Source of the DNA: CAG-177 sp964587915
GTDB taxonomy: Bacteria > Bacillota > Clostridia > Oscillospirales > Acutalibacteraceae
Length of the DNA: 64,000 bases
NCBI GenBank assembly: GCA_964587915.1
Contig: CAZPMK010000003.1
Location: 1-64,000, forward strand
Reading direction: 5' to 3'
The notes under the pieces are model-generated. The model was given only the letters and a program-made list of their open reading frames with translations. It ran no database searches and had not been told where the DNA came from. Shown here one piece after another: positions 8,108-15,854 of this stretch. Numbering within the stretch: the stretch's first letter is position 1; each line of letters starts with the position of its first letter. Made by a program: the position numbers and the translations under genes.

Positions 8108-9105
8108 GACAATTCATTCCTTTCTTCGGGTGTATTACTTAATAGCTCGAGCTTATCCTCTCCACCCTTACCGTGATTGAAAAGATTTCTGTTGTCAAGT
8201 GCCCACTGGCGAGGGGTAAACTCTCCGCTTGAAACGGCTGAAACGGCATGATTCATCTCATAAAGTCTTGCATCAAGAAGGTCAAGCTCCGAAAGAAGCT
8301 CCGCTTCAATGAACATCGGCAGCTTTGCCGCACCGAATTCGGGCGTACCGTGGTGGGAAATAAGCATATGCTCAACAAGAGTAAGGGTCTCATCACTTAT
8401 TCCGTTCGCTCTGCCTATACGGTCAATCGTAACGGCACCCATAACAAGATGACCGAGAAGATTTCCTCTGACGGTATATTCGCTTGCTATTCCCGTTTCG
8501 GACACCTCAAGTTCTTCGATTTTTGCAATATCGTGAAGTATCGCTCCGCTGCAAAGAAGATCGCGATTTACGAAGCCGTATATTCCGCATACCGCCTCGG
8601 CAAGACGGAGAATGGAAAGCGTGTGCATGAGCAATCCGCTGCGTACCGCATGATGAAGATTCTTTGCGGCAGGCCAATAAAGGAGCTTTTCACGGTATTC
8701 TTCAATCACCGCAAGAACCAACTTTTTCAGCTCATCATCGGAAAAGCTGCCTACGATGCTAAGTATCTCGGCAAGCATATTCTCTCCCGAGAAGCAAGCT
8801 GAGGGAACGTAATCCTCGATTTTGGCACCGTCCTGCGGTATAACCTTGCGTATACGCTCAACACGGAACTGCATTGTATCGTTGAACGGAACATAAGAGC
8901 CGCGTACCTTAACAAAATCAAATTTTGCAAAAACGCCCATCGGGGTCTCTTTATAATCCCACAGCTTTGCACCGATTTCGCCGCTGTTATCGGCAAGAAC
9001 AAGATCAAGATACGGTATTCCCTTTGCGGTCAGCTTCTTTTCGACCGACTTAATAAGGCAAAAACCCTCGTAGGCGGCAGTTGTGCCTATCTGTAAAAAA
9101 TTCAT
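8104..9105 (-). CDS. yhaM: YhaM-type 3'-5' exoribonuclease (OB fold + HD domain)
   Basis: A 333-residue protein with an OB-fold nucleic-acid-binding domain at about 10-90 and an HD phosphohydrolase domain at about 145-290 (His152, His161, His191-Asp192 as HD ligands, later SHHGTPEFG). This architecture is that of YhaM, a 3'-5' exonuclease acting on RNA and ssDNA in Firmicutes. The frame can be extended upstream to 9189, but the ATG at 9105 has an ideal GGAGGGCTTTGC site and the predicted promoter lies at 9136-9164. It is the first gene of a six-gene operon that ends with glycan enzymes. Confidence 0.85.
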   Translation of the reverse strand: MNFLQIGTTAAYEGFCLIKSVEKKLTAKGIPYLDLVLADNSGEIGAKLWDYKETPMGVFAKFDFVKVRGSYVPFNDTMQFRVERIRKVIPQDGAKIEDYVPSACFSGENMLAEILSIVGSFSDDELKKLVLAVIEEYREKLLYWPAAKNLHHAVRSGLLMHTLSILRLAEAVCGIYGFVNRDLLCSGAILHDIAKIEELEVSETGIASEYTVRGNLLGHLVMGAVTIDRIGRANGISDETLTLVEHMLISHHGTPEFGAAKLPMFIEAELLSELDLLDARLYEMNHAVSAVSSGEFTPRQWALDNRNLFNHGKGGEDKLELLSNTPEERNELS

Positions 9106-9135
9106 GCAAAGCCCTCCAATCATTTTTACTGATTT

Positions 9136-9164
9136 ATTGTAACATATATACAGACAAAATACAA
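9136..9164 (-). promoter_or_regulatory. promoter of the yhaM-DUF2804-prmA operon
   Basis: On the minus strand, TTGTAT (9164-9159), a 17-nt spacer and TACAAT (9141-9136). Transcription would begin about 25 nt before the yhaM start codon. It diverges from the riboswitch promoter. Confidence 0.6.
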
Positions 9165-9196
9165 ACAATTTATTGAATATATTATGCAAATTTTTA

Positions 9197-9224
9197 TTGA
9201 CAAATGCTCCGTGCGTAGTATAAT
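9197..9224 (+). promoter_or_regulatory. promoter of the FMN riboswitch/ribU transcript
   Basis: Perfect TTGACA (9197-9202), 16-nt spacer, perfect TATAAT (9219-9224). The aptamer begins about 14 nt downstream. Confidence 0.85.
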
Positions 9225-9237
9225 GATATCAAATACT

Positions 9238-9364
9238 ATTCTCGGGGCGGGGTGAAAATCCCCACCGGCGGTAAAAGTCCGCGACTCGGGCATCGGCTCG
9301 ACCGATACGGTGAAATTCCGTAACCGACGGTAACACTTTAGGTGAAGTCCGGATGAGAGAGAAT
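9238..9364 (+). ncRNA. FMN riboswitch (RFN element) aptamer
   Basis: The region contains the RFN core: GGGGCGGGGTGAAAATCCCC, ACCGGCGGT, GTCCGCGA, GGTGAAATTCCG, ACCGACGGT and AGTCCGGATGAGAGAG. The closing P1 stem pairs ATTCTC (9238-9243) with GAGAAT (9359-9364). It binds flavin mononucleotide and here precedes a riboflavin transporter. An intrinsic terminator follows directly, so FMN binding should end transcription early. Confidence 0.96.
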
Positions 9365-9379
9365 GCCGAAAAAGCACTC

Positions 9380-9411
9380 GCTCCGCATTTTTTGCGGGGC
9401 TTTTCTTTTTC
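9380..9411 (+). terminator. riboswitch-controlled terminator
   Basis: GCTCCGCA (9380-9387) pairs with TGCGGGGC (9393-9400) through a TTTTT loop and is followed by TTTTCTTTTTC. It is the expression platform of the FMN riboswitch; an alternative pairing would release it when FMN is low. Confidence 0.88.
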
Positions 9412-9441
9412 TATTCCTCCGAGCAAAAAGGAGTAATTCAA

Positions 9442-9996
9442 ATGCAAAACAAAAAAACGACATTTCGCCTTGCCTGTGCCGCAATGCTCACCGCTTTGTC
9501 GGTGGTTTCTCTCTATGTGTTTCGTCTGCCGCTGATACCCTCCGCACCGTTTTTGGAATACGATGCCGCAGACATTCCCGTTCTCATAGGCTCGATGCTT
9601 CTGGGCACACGCATGGGACTGTTCATTCTTCTTGCGGTCTGTGCAATACAGGCATTTACCGTCAGTGCCGCAAGCGGTTGGATAGGCTTTGTTATGCACC
9701 TTGCCGCCTCCGGTGTGCTTGTACTTATCGCTTCTTCGATTTACAAAAGCAAAAGGAGCTTCAAGAGCCTCATAGTCGGTCTTGTTCTCGGCTCCGTTGC
9801 CATGGTTGCGGTCATGGTCCCTCTCAACATAGTTTTCACCGGAATTTTTCTCGGTCAAGGCACAAAAGCCGTGGTGCAAATGCTCATTCCCGCAATAATT
9901 CCGTTCAACGCCCTTAAAGCGTGCATAAATTCTGCGGTAACGGTCGCCGTATTTACACCCGTTTCAAAGGTTCTTTCAAAATATTTAAGCAAATAA
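9442..9996 (+). CDS. ribU: riboflavin transporter RibU (ECF substrate-binding membrane subunit)
   Basis: A 184-residue integral membrane protein with about five to six hydrophobic helices. Its N-terminal AAMLTALSVV helix and the FLEYDAADIPVLIGS segment are the signature of RibU, the S component that captures riboflavin and works with the shared ECF ATPase/T-component module, which is not in this window. The upstream FMN riboswitch makes the substrate assignment firm. The start has AAAAGGAGTAATTCAA before the ATG. Confidence 0.95.
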   Translation: MQNKKTTFRLACAAMLTALSVVSLYVFRLPLIPSAPFLEYDAADIPVLIGSMLLGTRMGLFILLAVCAIQAFTVSAASGWIGFVMHLAASGVLVLIASSIYKSKRSFKSLIVGLVLGSVAMVAVMVPLNIVFTGIFLGQGTKAVVQMLIPAIIPFNALKACINSAVTVAVFTPVSKVLSKYLSK

Positions 9997-10058
9997 TTTT
10001 TCATTTTTGTGCGGTTTTGAACATAATATTCTATTGAATTTCAATGGGAGGGCTGTTC

Positions 10059-10331
10059 ATGAACTGCTGTATTACGGAGCTGAGATGTAAAGAGGTCATA
10101 AACAAAGCGGACGGTTGCAGAATAGGTCTTGTCAGCGACATAGAAGTTGATTCCTCCTGCGGACGCGTGGTTGCAATAATCGTGTACGGCAGGCCGAGAT
10201 ACTTCGGGCTGTGCGGCAAACGGGAACGAATACGCATTTGCTGGGAGGATATTGATGTCATCGGTGAGGACACCGTTCTTGTATGCAAGGTTCCGCCGTG
10301 CAACAGACCGAGAAGAAGATCCAATATATAA
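10059..10331 (+). CDS. ymxH: YlmC/YmxH-family sporulation protein (PRC-barrel)
   Basis: A 90-residue protein beginning MNCCITELRCKEVINKADG, matching the YlmC/YmxH family found in spore-forming Firmicutes. The fold is a single PRC-barrel-like beta domain (GLVSDIEVD, VVAIIVYG, WEDIDVIGEDTVLV). An upstream in-frame ATG at 10044 overlaps the GGGAGGG ribosome site that serves the ATG at 10059, so the shorter form is chosen. The exact role in sporulation is unknown. It is monocistronic, ending at a terminator shared with the convergent aldolase gene. Confidence 0.85.
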   Translation: MNCCITELRCKEVINKADGCRIGLVSDIEVDSSCGRVVAIIVYGRPRYFGLCGKRERIRICWEDIDVIGEDTVLVCKVPPCNRPRRRSNI

Positions 10332-10372
10332 AAACGGAGCTGCCTCAATGAGACAGCTCCTGATTTTTTATT
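10331..10372. terminator. bidirectional terminator between ymxH and fba
   Basis: GGAGCTGCCTC (10336-10346) pairs with GAGACAGCTCC (10350-10360) with one mismatch. TGATTTTTTATT follows on the plus strand and GTTTTTA on the minus strand, so it can serve both convergent genes. Confidence 0.85.
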
Positions 10373-10375
10373 CAA

Positions 10376-11311
10376 TTAAGCCTTGTCTGCACAGCCGAGA
10401 ACGTTCTTTATCTTGTGCTCAACCATACCCTGAATTGCGGTACGGGCGGGAGCAAGATACTGTCTGGGGTCAAAGTGTGAGGGATTCTCAGCCATGTACT
10501 TTCTGATAGCGGCGGTCATTGCAAGACGAAGGTCGGAGTCAATGTTTATCTTGCAAACGGCGTGCTCTGCAGCCTTGCGAAGCTCGCTTTCGGGGATACC
10601 GATGGCGTTATCCATCTTGCCGCCGTACTGATTTATCTGATCAACAAACTCGGGGATAACGGAGGAAGCACCGTGAAGAACGATGGGGAAGCCGGGGAGC
10701 TTCTCTTCAATCTTTTCAAGAATGTCAATACGGATTTTGGGATCCTGACCGGGCTTGAACTTATATGCGCCGTGGCTTGTTCCGATAGCGATTGCAAGGG
10801 AATCAACACCGGTTCTGGTTACGAAGTCGATAACCTCAGCGGGGTTTGTGTAGGAAGCATCCTCTGCGGAAACGTTAACGTCATCCTCGATGCCGGCAAG
10901 CTGTCCGAGCTCACCCTCGACAACAACGCCGTGAGCGTGTGCATATTCAACAACCTTCTTTGTGAGAGCAACGTTCTCCTCATAGGGAAGGTGTGAACCG
11001 TCAATCATAACGGAGGTAAAGCCGCCGTCGATGCAAGCCTTGCAGGTCTCGAAATCGGGGCCGTGGTCAAGGTGGAGAGCGATGGGCAGACCGGTTGTTT
11101 CAACAGCCGCCTCAACGAGCTTTACAAGATAGGTGTGGTTTGCATAGGCTCTTGCGCCCTTGGAAACCTGAAGAATAAGCGGAGCATTGAGAGCCTTGCC
11201 GGCTTCAACGATACCCTGAATAATCTCCATGTTGTTTACATTGAAAGCACCTACGGCGTATCCGCCCTTGTAGGCATCCTCAAACATTTTCTTTGTGGTT
11301 ACTAATGGCAT
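10376..11311 (-). CDS. fba: class II fructose-1,6-bisphosphate aldolase
   Basis: A 311-residue zinc-dependent aldolase that splits fructose bisphosphate into dihydroxyacetone phosphate and glyceraldehyde-3-phosphate. HLDHG (80-84) contains the catalytic Asp82 and the zinc ligand His83; VEGELG (131-136), GTSHG with His180 and VLHGASS with His213 supply the remaining metal and phosphate contacts. Length fits the short Bacillus-type class IIB enzyme. A GTG at 11320 would bury the AGGAG site, so the ATG at 11311 is preferred. Its own consensus promoter lies upstream. Confidence 0.95.
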   Translation of the reverse strand: MPLVTTKKMFEDAYKGGYAVGAFNVNNMEIIQGIVEAGKALNAPLILQVSKGARAYANHTYLVKLVEAAVETTGLPIALHLDHGPDFETCKACIDGGFTSVMIDGSHLPYEENVALTKKVVEYAHAHGVVVEGELGQLAGIEDDVNVSAEDASYTNPAEVIDFVTRTGVDSLAIAIGTSHGAYKFKPGQDPKIRIDILEKIEEKLPGFPIVLHGASSVIPEFVDQINQYGGKMDNAIGIPESELRKAAEHAVCKINIDSDLRLAMTAAIRKYMAENPSHFDPRQYLAPARTAIQGMVEHKIKNVLGCADKA

Positions 11312-11350
11312 TCTAATCACTCCTGAATTTTAATAAAACTAACCTTGTAT

Positions 11351-11378
11351 ATTATACCAAAAAAATATGGAATGTCAA
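11351..11378 (-). promoter_or_regulatory. promoter of fba
   Basis: Minus strand TTGACA (11378-11373), 16-nt spacer, TATAAT (11356-11351): both hexamers are consensus, as expected for a highly expressed glycolytic gene. Confidence 0.85.
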
Positions 11379-11403
11379 CATTTAAAGAACGAATAATTGA
11401 CTT

Positions 11404-12606
11404 TCAGCTCAGCAGAGAGATAATTTCTCTTTTAATCATATCAAACACGTTTATGACCGCACCGACAAATTCCGCTATGGGATTTGAATAAACGGTATAC
11501 GGCTCATAGGATTGAATTTCAAAGCGGGCATTATTTGTTTTTACGCTTCCCTCATATGTATAAAGCACGCTGTCATAATTTGCGACATCATTCTCATAAA
11601 TCGTGAAAACTCTCATGCCGTAGGGACCGGGCTTTGCAAATTCGCTTCCGTAGGTAAAGCCAAGCTCGATGCCGTCCCATGTGCCGGTATAACCCTCGGT
11701 GTGCCAATGACCGAAGTATGCACCGAGAACGTCGCCGCACTCTTTCCATGCCTTGAACTCATCACTTGTTTGACCCGGAACAACGGCACCGGCATGAAAA
11801 CCGTCCGCAATATCCTTATTGAGACGGTAGCATTTGCCGTCGGCTATGCTTGCACCCTCATCCCAAAAATTGCATTCCTCAAAGAGATTTCCGATATCGA
11901 CGGTGTTTATATGCTGAAAAACGATTGATTCAACGGGCTTTCCGCCGTTTGCCGCTTTAAGAACCGCACTCTCGGATTTATACCAATCAAGCTGTTCCTG
12001 CTTGACCGAATTTTTACCCGTATCCATTATCCATATGTTGAACGCCGTTTTACCGTCTCTGCCCTTGATTTCAAGGTTATAATCTATCCTGCCGTTTTCG
12101 TCGCGGCTTTCGTCCGTCACAAGGCAATGCTCATAGCCGGAATAGATTTCGAGCCAATCTTCGTTGGATATTCCCGCCTTATAATCGTTATTTCCCTGAG
12201 CTACGGCATAGGGTATTTTAAATTCCTCGATAACGGAAAATATATTGTTAACCGCCGCCTTTACATTGTCGAGAGTTTCGTCATAAACAAGGTCCCCGTG
12301 TATATCCTCGATTCTGACTCCCTCTCTGAAATTCTCACCGTCAACGCCGATATCGCCTATGCGGCTGTCCTCGACAAGATCGCCCGTAATTATAATCAAA
12401 TCGGGATTCGTTTCCTCTATCGAGAGCCTAACAAGATTGAGCATATCGTATGCGGGATAACGGTCATCCTGCATATCGCTGAGCTGTAAAACGGTGAATT
12501 TTCCGTCTGCTCCGAATTTCAAATCGTTTGTCTGTTCGGCATAGGCAGGCATAAATGCAAGAAGCAGAATTGCCGCAGACATCAGCACGCATAAAAGCCT
12601 TTTCAT
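11404..12606 (-). CDS. exported calcineurin-like metallophosphoesterase
   Basis: A 400-residue protein with a signal peptide (residues 1-23, cleavage after AYA). The two-metal phosphoesterase motifs appear in order: LSDMQD, ITGDLVED, QGNNDYKAG, FQHINT and FGHWHTEG. These are of the PhoD/Icc-like calcineurin superfamily; substrates could be phosphodiesters, phospholipids or nucleotides outside the membrane. The last 25 residues (FVGAVINVFDMIKR and on) are amphipathic and may anchor it. It is last in an operon after a zinc-ribbon ABC exporter, DUF1854 and darA. A second, unexported relative is at 33463. Confidence 0.82.
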   Translation of the reverse strand: MKRLLCVLMSAAILLLAFMPAYAEQTNDLKFGADGKFTVLQLSDMQDDRYPAYDMLNLVRLSIEETNPDLIIITGDLVEDSRIGDIGVDGENFREGVRIEDIHGDLVYDETLDNVKAAVNNIFSVIEEFKIPYAVAQGNNDYKAGISNEDWLEIYSGYEHCLVTDESRDENGRIDYNLEIKGRDGKTAFNIWIMDTGKNSVKQEQLDWYKSESAVLKAANGGKPVESIVFQHINTVDIGNLFEECNFWDEGASIADGKCYRLNKDIADGFHAGAVVPGQTSDEFKAWKECGDVLGAYFGHWHTEGYTGTWDGIELGFTYGSEFAKPGPYGMRVFTIYENDVANYDSVLYTYEGSVKTNNARFEIQSYEPYTVYSNPIAEFVGAVINVFDMIKREIISLLS

Positions 12607-12622
12607 TTTTATTTACCTCAAA

Positions 12623-12949
12623 TCAATATTTGTCCATGCTTTCGACATCAAGCACAAACACGGTGGCACCGCCGACGGTAACCTCCTCCTCAAGGCTGTT
12701 GTTTTGAAGTCCTCTGCCGAGAGAACCGGTTGTCATGGCAACCTTATTGCGTGTTCTCGAATATTCATGGATTATTTCCTTTGCTCTCGCAACTCTGTCA
12801 TCCTCGGCACCGACAAGCAAGGTGGTGTTGCCTATCATAAGAAAGCCGCCCGTGGTGGAGAGCTTTGTAACGCTGTAGTTCTCCTTGGTGAGTGTTGCGG
12901 AAACAACTGCGCTGTCATCATTATTAACAATTGCAAGTATGAGCTTCAT
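12623..12949 (-). CDS. darA: cyclic-di-AMP receptor DarA (PstA/YaaQ family)
   Basis: A 108-residue PII-like signalling protein. The T-loop-equivalent motif STTGGFLMIGNTTLLVG covers residues 31-47, and Asn24, Thr28, Phe36, Leu37, Asn41 and Gly47 sit at positions I recall as c-di-AMP contacts in Staphylococcus PstA. DarA binds c-di-AMP but its output is unknown in any species. Here it is not next to tmk/holB as in Bacillus; it is embedded in an operon with a DUF1854 protein and a zinc-ribbon ABC exporter, which may point to a partner. Confidence 0.9.
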   Translation of the reverse strand: MKLILAIVNNDDSAVVSATLTKENYSVTKLSTTGGFLMIGNTTLLVGAEDDRVARAKEIIHEYSRTRNKVAMTTGSLGRGLQNNSLEEEVTVGGATVFVLDVESMDKY

Positions 12950-12970
12950 AATATCTGTCCTTTCTATAAA

Positions 12971-13459
12971 TTACATATTCGGAAGAATGAGCTTTTGACT
13001 TCTCTTGTCAAGCTCGTAAATATTCGGAATTTCGTATCGGTTGTCGTTGTTGTCCTTGATAAGTATACGCTTATCGTAAAACATTTTCATGGAGCGGATA
13101 TGATTCACTATCTCAAAGGTGTAATTTCCCCTGTCCGTTTCAACCGTCCACATCCATATTTTATGCTTTTCGCTGAAGCTGACAAGGCGTGTAATCTTGG
13201 GGATTCTGTAATACTCCTCGAGACAGCCTATCAGCAACGACTTTTGCTCGGGCTCCATATTTTCAAGCCGTCTGAGAATAAACTGCTCCTCACCCTCACT
13301 GTCAAGGAAGCTGATATAATCATTGAGACCGCTGACGGGGAAAAGTCTGCGCGGTTCAAGGTCGGTGAATTTTTCGCCCGTATAAAATTCTACGTCGCAA
13401 AACACCTTATCCTTAACGGTCAAGCGGATTTCGCTTCCGTCGATAAAATTTCTTGACAT
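12971..13459 (-). CDS. DUF1854 family protein
   Basis: A 162-residue soluble protein recognised as DUF1854 (central FSEKHKIWMWTVETDRG, then RILIKDNNDNRYEIPNI). In other bacteria DUF1854 proteins are encoded beside ABC exporters with the same zinc-ribbon extension, and some annotations link the pair to cyanophycin metabolism. No cyanophycin synthetase or cyanophycinase is visible in this window, so that link is not supported here. The gene starts 12 nt after the ABC gene and 21 nt before darA. No signal peptide or membrane helix. Confidence 0.75.
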   Translation of the reverse strand: MSRNFIDGSEIRLTVKDKVFCDVEFYTGEKFTDLEPRRLFPVSGLNDYISFLDSEGEEQFILRRLENMEPEQKSLLIGCLEEYYRIPKITRLVSFSEKHKIWMWTVETDRGNYTFEIVNHIRSMKMFYDKRILIKDNNDNRYEIPNIYELDKRSQKLILPNM

Positions 13460-13471
13460 TCTTTCCCCTCC

Positions 13472-15730
13472 TTATTCAAAACGCTCTGCGGCTTTTTCCG
13501 CCTCGGCTTTTTCGCTCATGGACTGAATCTTTATCAGCTTGTAATACTTGCCCTTGAGTGCCATAAGCTCCTCGGGAGAGCCGAATTCTATAATGTTGCC
13601 CTTATCGACAACGATTATTTTATTCGCCTTACGCAGTGTGGAAAGACGGTGGGCTATCATGAGAGTGGTTCTGCCTCTTATCAGGCGATTGATTGCATCC
13701 TGAATGAGCTTTTCCGTTTCGGAGTCAACCGCCGACGTAGCCTCGTCAAATATAAGTATACCGGGATTTTTAAGCACGGCACGGGCTATTGAAAGTCTTT
13801 GCTTTTCACCGCCTGAGAGTCCGACACCTCTTTCGCCCAAAACAGTATCGTAGGCATCGGGCAGGCGTGAAATAAAGCCGTGTGCGTTTGCGATATCCGC
13901 AGCGTTTATTATCTGCTCCGGATGAGCACCGGGGACGGAATAGGCAATGTTGTTGAATATTGTATCGTGGAACATCATCGGCTCCTGCTGAACATAGCCT
14001 ATCTGCGAACGGTAATAGGACATATCAATATCGCGGATATTAACGTTATCAACAAGTATTTCTCCCTCATAATCGTCATAGAAACGCATGAGAAGATTTA
14101 TAAGCGTTGATTTTCCCGAGCCTGTAGTGCCGACAATACCCACAACGTCACCGGGTTCGATGACAAAATTGATATCGTTAAGCACCTTTTTGGAGCGGTC
14201 AAAGGAGAAATTGACATTCTTAAACTCAATACGTCCGTCGATTTTTTGAAGCTCCTTGCCCTCACCGAAATTGTGTTCGGGTTCGGCATTGACTATCTCC
14301 ATAACCTTTTCCGCCGAGGCTATTGCGTTTTGATATGAATCGCTGAGATTAGCAAAGAAGTTGACGGGATTGTAGAACATACTTGTATAGGATATAAATG
14401 ACACAAGCACACCGAGAGAAAGTCTTTCGGGAGTGTTGATAACCATTTCACCGCCGACAAGCCATATAATGACCGAGCCGCAGGTTATCAAAAACGTAAT
14501 TGCCGCAGGGAAAATTGCTGCTATCTTTGCCGCTCTCCTGTCCTCTGCCATCCAGTCATCAATGTGTCTGCCGAATCTGTTTATCGTTTTCTGTTCGCGG
14601 GAAAAGGATTTTACTATTCTTATCGCCGGAATCGTATCGGAAAGTATGCTCGATATTGCCACGCCTCTGCGCCACAGACGGCGGTACATCGGGCCTATCT
14701 TTTTGCCGAAATAGCGACTGCAAAATACAACGACGGGAACGGGAATAAGCGACAAAAGCGTGAGCCGCCAGTTCATTGAAAGCATTATTATGATAATGCC
14801 TATCATCATGAAGAGCTGTACGACAGCCTCCTGCGTAATACGAAGCATGAATTGCTGGAGCACCTGTGTATCCGAATTTACGCGGTTTATCACCGAGCCG
14901 GTGGAGGTTTTGTCGTAAAACTTCATCGGCAAATACTGTGCCTTTGCATATATTTCTTTTTTCAGGTCGGCGATTATTCCGTCGCCCGCTATACGGAGCA
15001 TATATGAACGCACCGCTCCGATTGCATATTGTGCAAAATATACACCGAGAAGTCCCGCAATAACGATAACAAGCCTTTTCATATCGCCGTTCGGTATGAC
15101 CTCATCAACCATGAGGCTCGTTACATAGGGCGGAACAAGTGCCGCCGCAGTTGTTATTATTGAAAGGAAGATACAGAATATCAGCTTGCCGAGATAAGGC
15201 TTGATATAGTGCATCATCGTAGAAAGCAGCTTACCCTTGCCGCTGCAATTGAGACATTCGGCACCCGGGGCTGCCAGCTTTCTGCCGCATTTCGGGCAGA
15301 ACGAACGCAGATTTCTGTAAACGGATTCAACCGCCGCAAAACGGCTTTCAACGCTCTCACCGGCTTTAACCTTGGTGACAAAATCTGCCGCCGCATCGCA
15401 GATATCCGCACAGGCGAACGTAAACCTCAGAATATCGAGTGATGAGCCTCCCGAGGTCTTTACCTTGAGTACGGCATTACCGTACATTCTTTTGACGGTG
15501 ATTTCACTTATGCTTGCAAAATCAAGGCTGATAAATCCGTCGTCGTAGTCCTTTCCGATGCTGACAATTCTGTTCGGCGTAACGTAAACCGCTCCGACAC
15601 CATAATCGCTGTTGCCGTCAAGGTCGGAAACCACCGCAAACATCGGTTCATCCTCCTTGAAGCACTTTTCGGCAATGCTTGCAATTTCATCGGGTGCAGG
15701 TCTGTTTATGAGCAGATTCTTCGGCAGCAT
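13472..15730 (-). CDS. ABC exporter half-transporter with N-terminal zinc ribbon
   Basis: A 752-residue protein. Residues 1-140 form a soluble domain with PH-like strand patterns, followed by a zinc ribbon (Cys145, Cys148, Cys159, Cys162). Then come six transmembrane helices of the type-I ABC exporter fold (about 175-470) and an ATPase with GTTGSGKSTL, LSGGEKQRLS and ILIFDEATSAVD. It should act as a dimer; the cargo is unknown. The frame extends to 15793, but the ATG at 15730 has a GGGGGAGAGCGT site and the longer version would overlap the promoter. First gene of the DUF1854-darA-phosphoesterase operon. Confidence 0.85.
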   Translation of the reverse strand: MLPKNLLINRPAPDEIASIAEKCFKEDEPMFAVVSDLDGNSDYGVGAVYVTPNRIVSIGKDYDDGFISLDFASISEITVKRMYGNAVLKVKTSGGSSLDILRFTFACADICDAAADFVTKVKAGESVESRFAAVESVYRNLRSFCPKCGRKLAAPGAECLNCSGKGKLLSTMMHYIKPYLGKLIFCIFLSIITTAAALVPPYVTSLMVDEVIPNGDMKRLVIVIAGLLGVYFAQYAIGAVRSYMLRIAGDGIIADLKKEIYAKAQYLPMKFYDKTSTGSVINRVNSDTQVLQQFMLRITQEAVVQLFMMIGIIIIMLSMNWRLTLLSLIPVPVVVFCSRYFGKKIGPMYRRLWRRGVAISSILSDTIPAIRIVKSFSREQKTINRFGRHIDDWMAEDRRAAKIAAIFPAAITFLITCGSVIIWLVGGEMVINTPERLSLGVLVSFISYTSMFYNPVNFFANLSDSYQNAIASAEKVMEIVNAEPEHNFGEGKELQKIDGRIEFKNVNFSFDRSKKVLNDINFVIEPGDVVGIVGTTGSGKSTLINLLMRFYDDYEGEILVDNVNIRDIDMSYYRSQIGYVQQEPMMFHDTIFNNIAYSVPGAHPEQIINAADIANAHGFISRLPDAYDTVLGERGVGLSGGEKQRLSIARAVLKNPGILIFDEATSAVDSETEKLIQDAINRLIRGRTTLMIAHRLSTLRKANKIIVVDKGNIIEFGSPEELMALKGKYYKLIKIQSMSEKAEAEKAAERFE

Positions 15731-15764
15731 ACGCTCTCCCCCTTTGCAGTGTGAATTTGAGTAA

Positions 15765-15793
15765 ATAATATCCGTTACCTCGGCGGATGTCAA
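15765..15793 (-). promoter_or_regulatory. promoter of the ABC-DUF1854-darA operon
   Basis: Minus strand TTGACA (15793-15788), 17-nt spacer, TATTAT (15770-15765). It places the transcript start after 15765 and so excludes the longer ABC reading frame. Confidence 0.8.
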
Positions 15794-15831
15794 TAAAATT
15801 TTGAAAATAATTTAATTTCGTTATTTTCGCT

Positions 15832-15854
15832 AAAAACAGCGGTAAAAAGCTGTT
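15832..15854 (-). terminator. weak terminator at the end of dusB
   Basis: Minus-strand AACAGC/GCTGTT arms (plus 15849-15854 and 15835-15840) with an 8-nt loop and a TTTTT tail starting within the stem. Only 6 bp. Confidence 0.4.

Noticed and set aside
9238..9412. possibility that the element is a different riboswitch or a T-box
   Set aside because: The RFN core blocks and the riboflavin transporter gene downstream fit FMN fully; there is no T-box TGGNACCGCG sequence.
9229..9879. 216-codon minus-strand frame
   Set aside because: It overlaps the FMN riboswitch and ribU in antisense and ends inside the aptamer; not a plausible gene.
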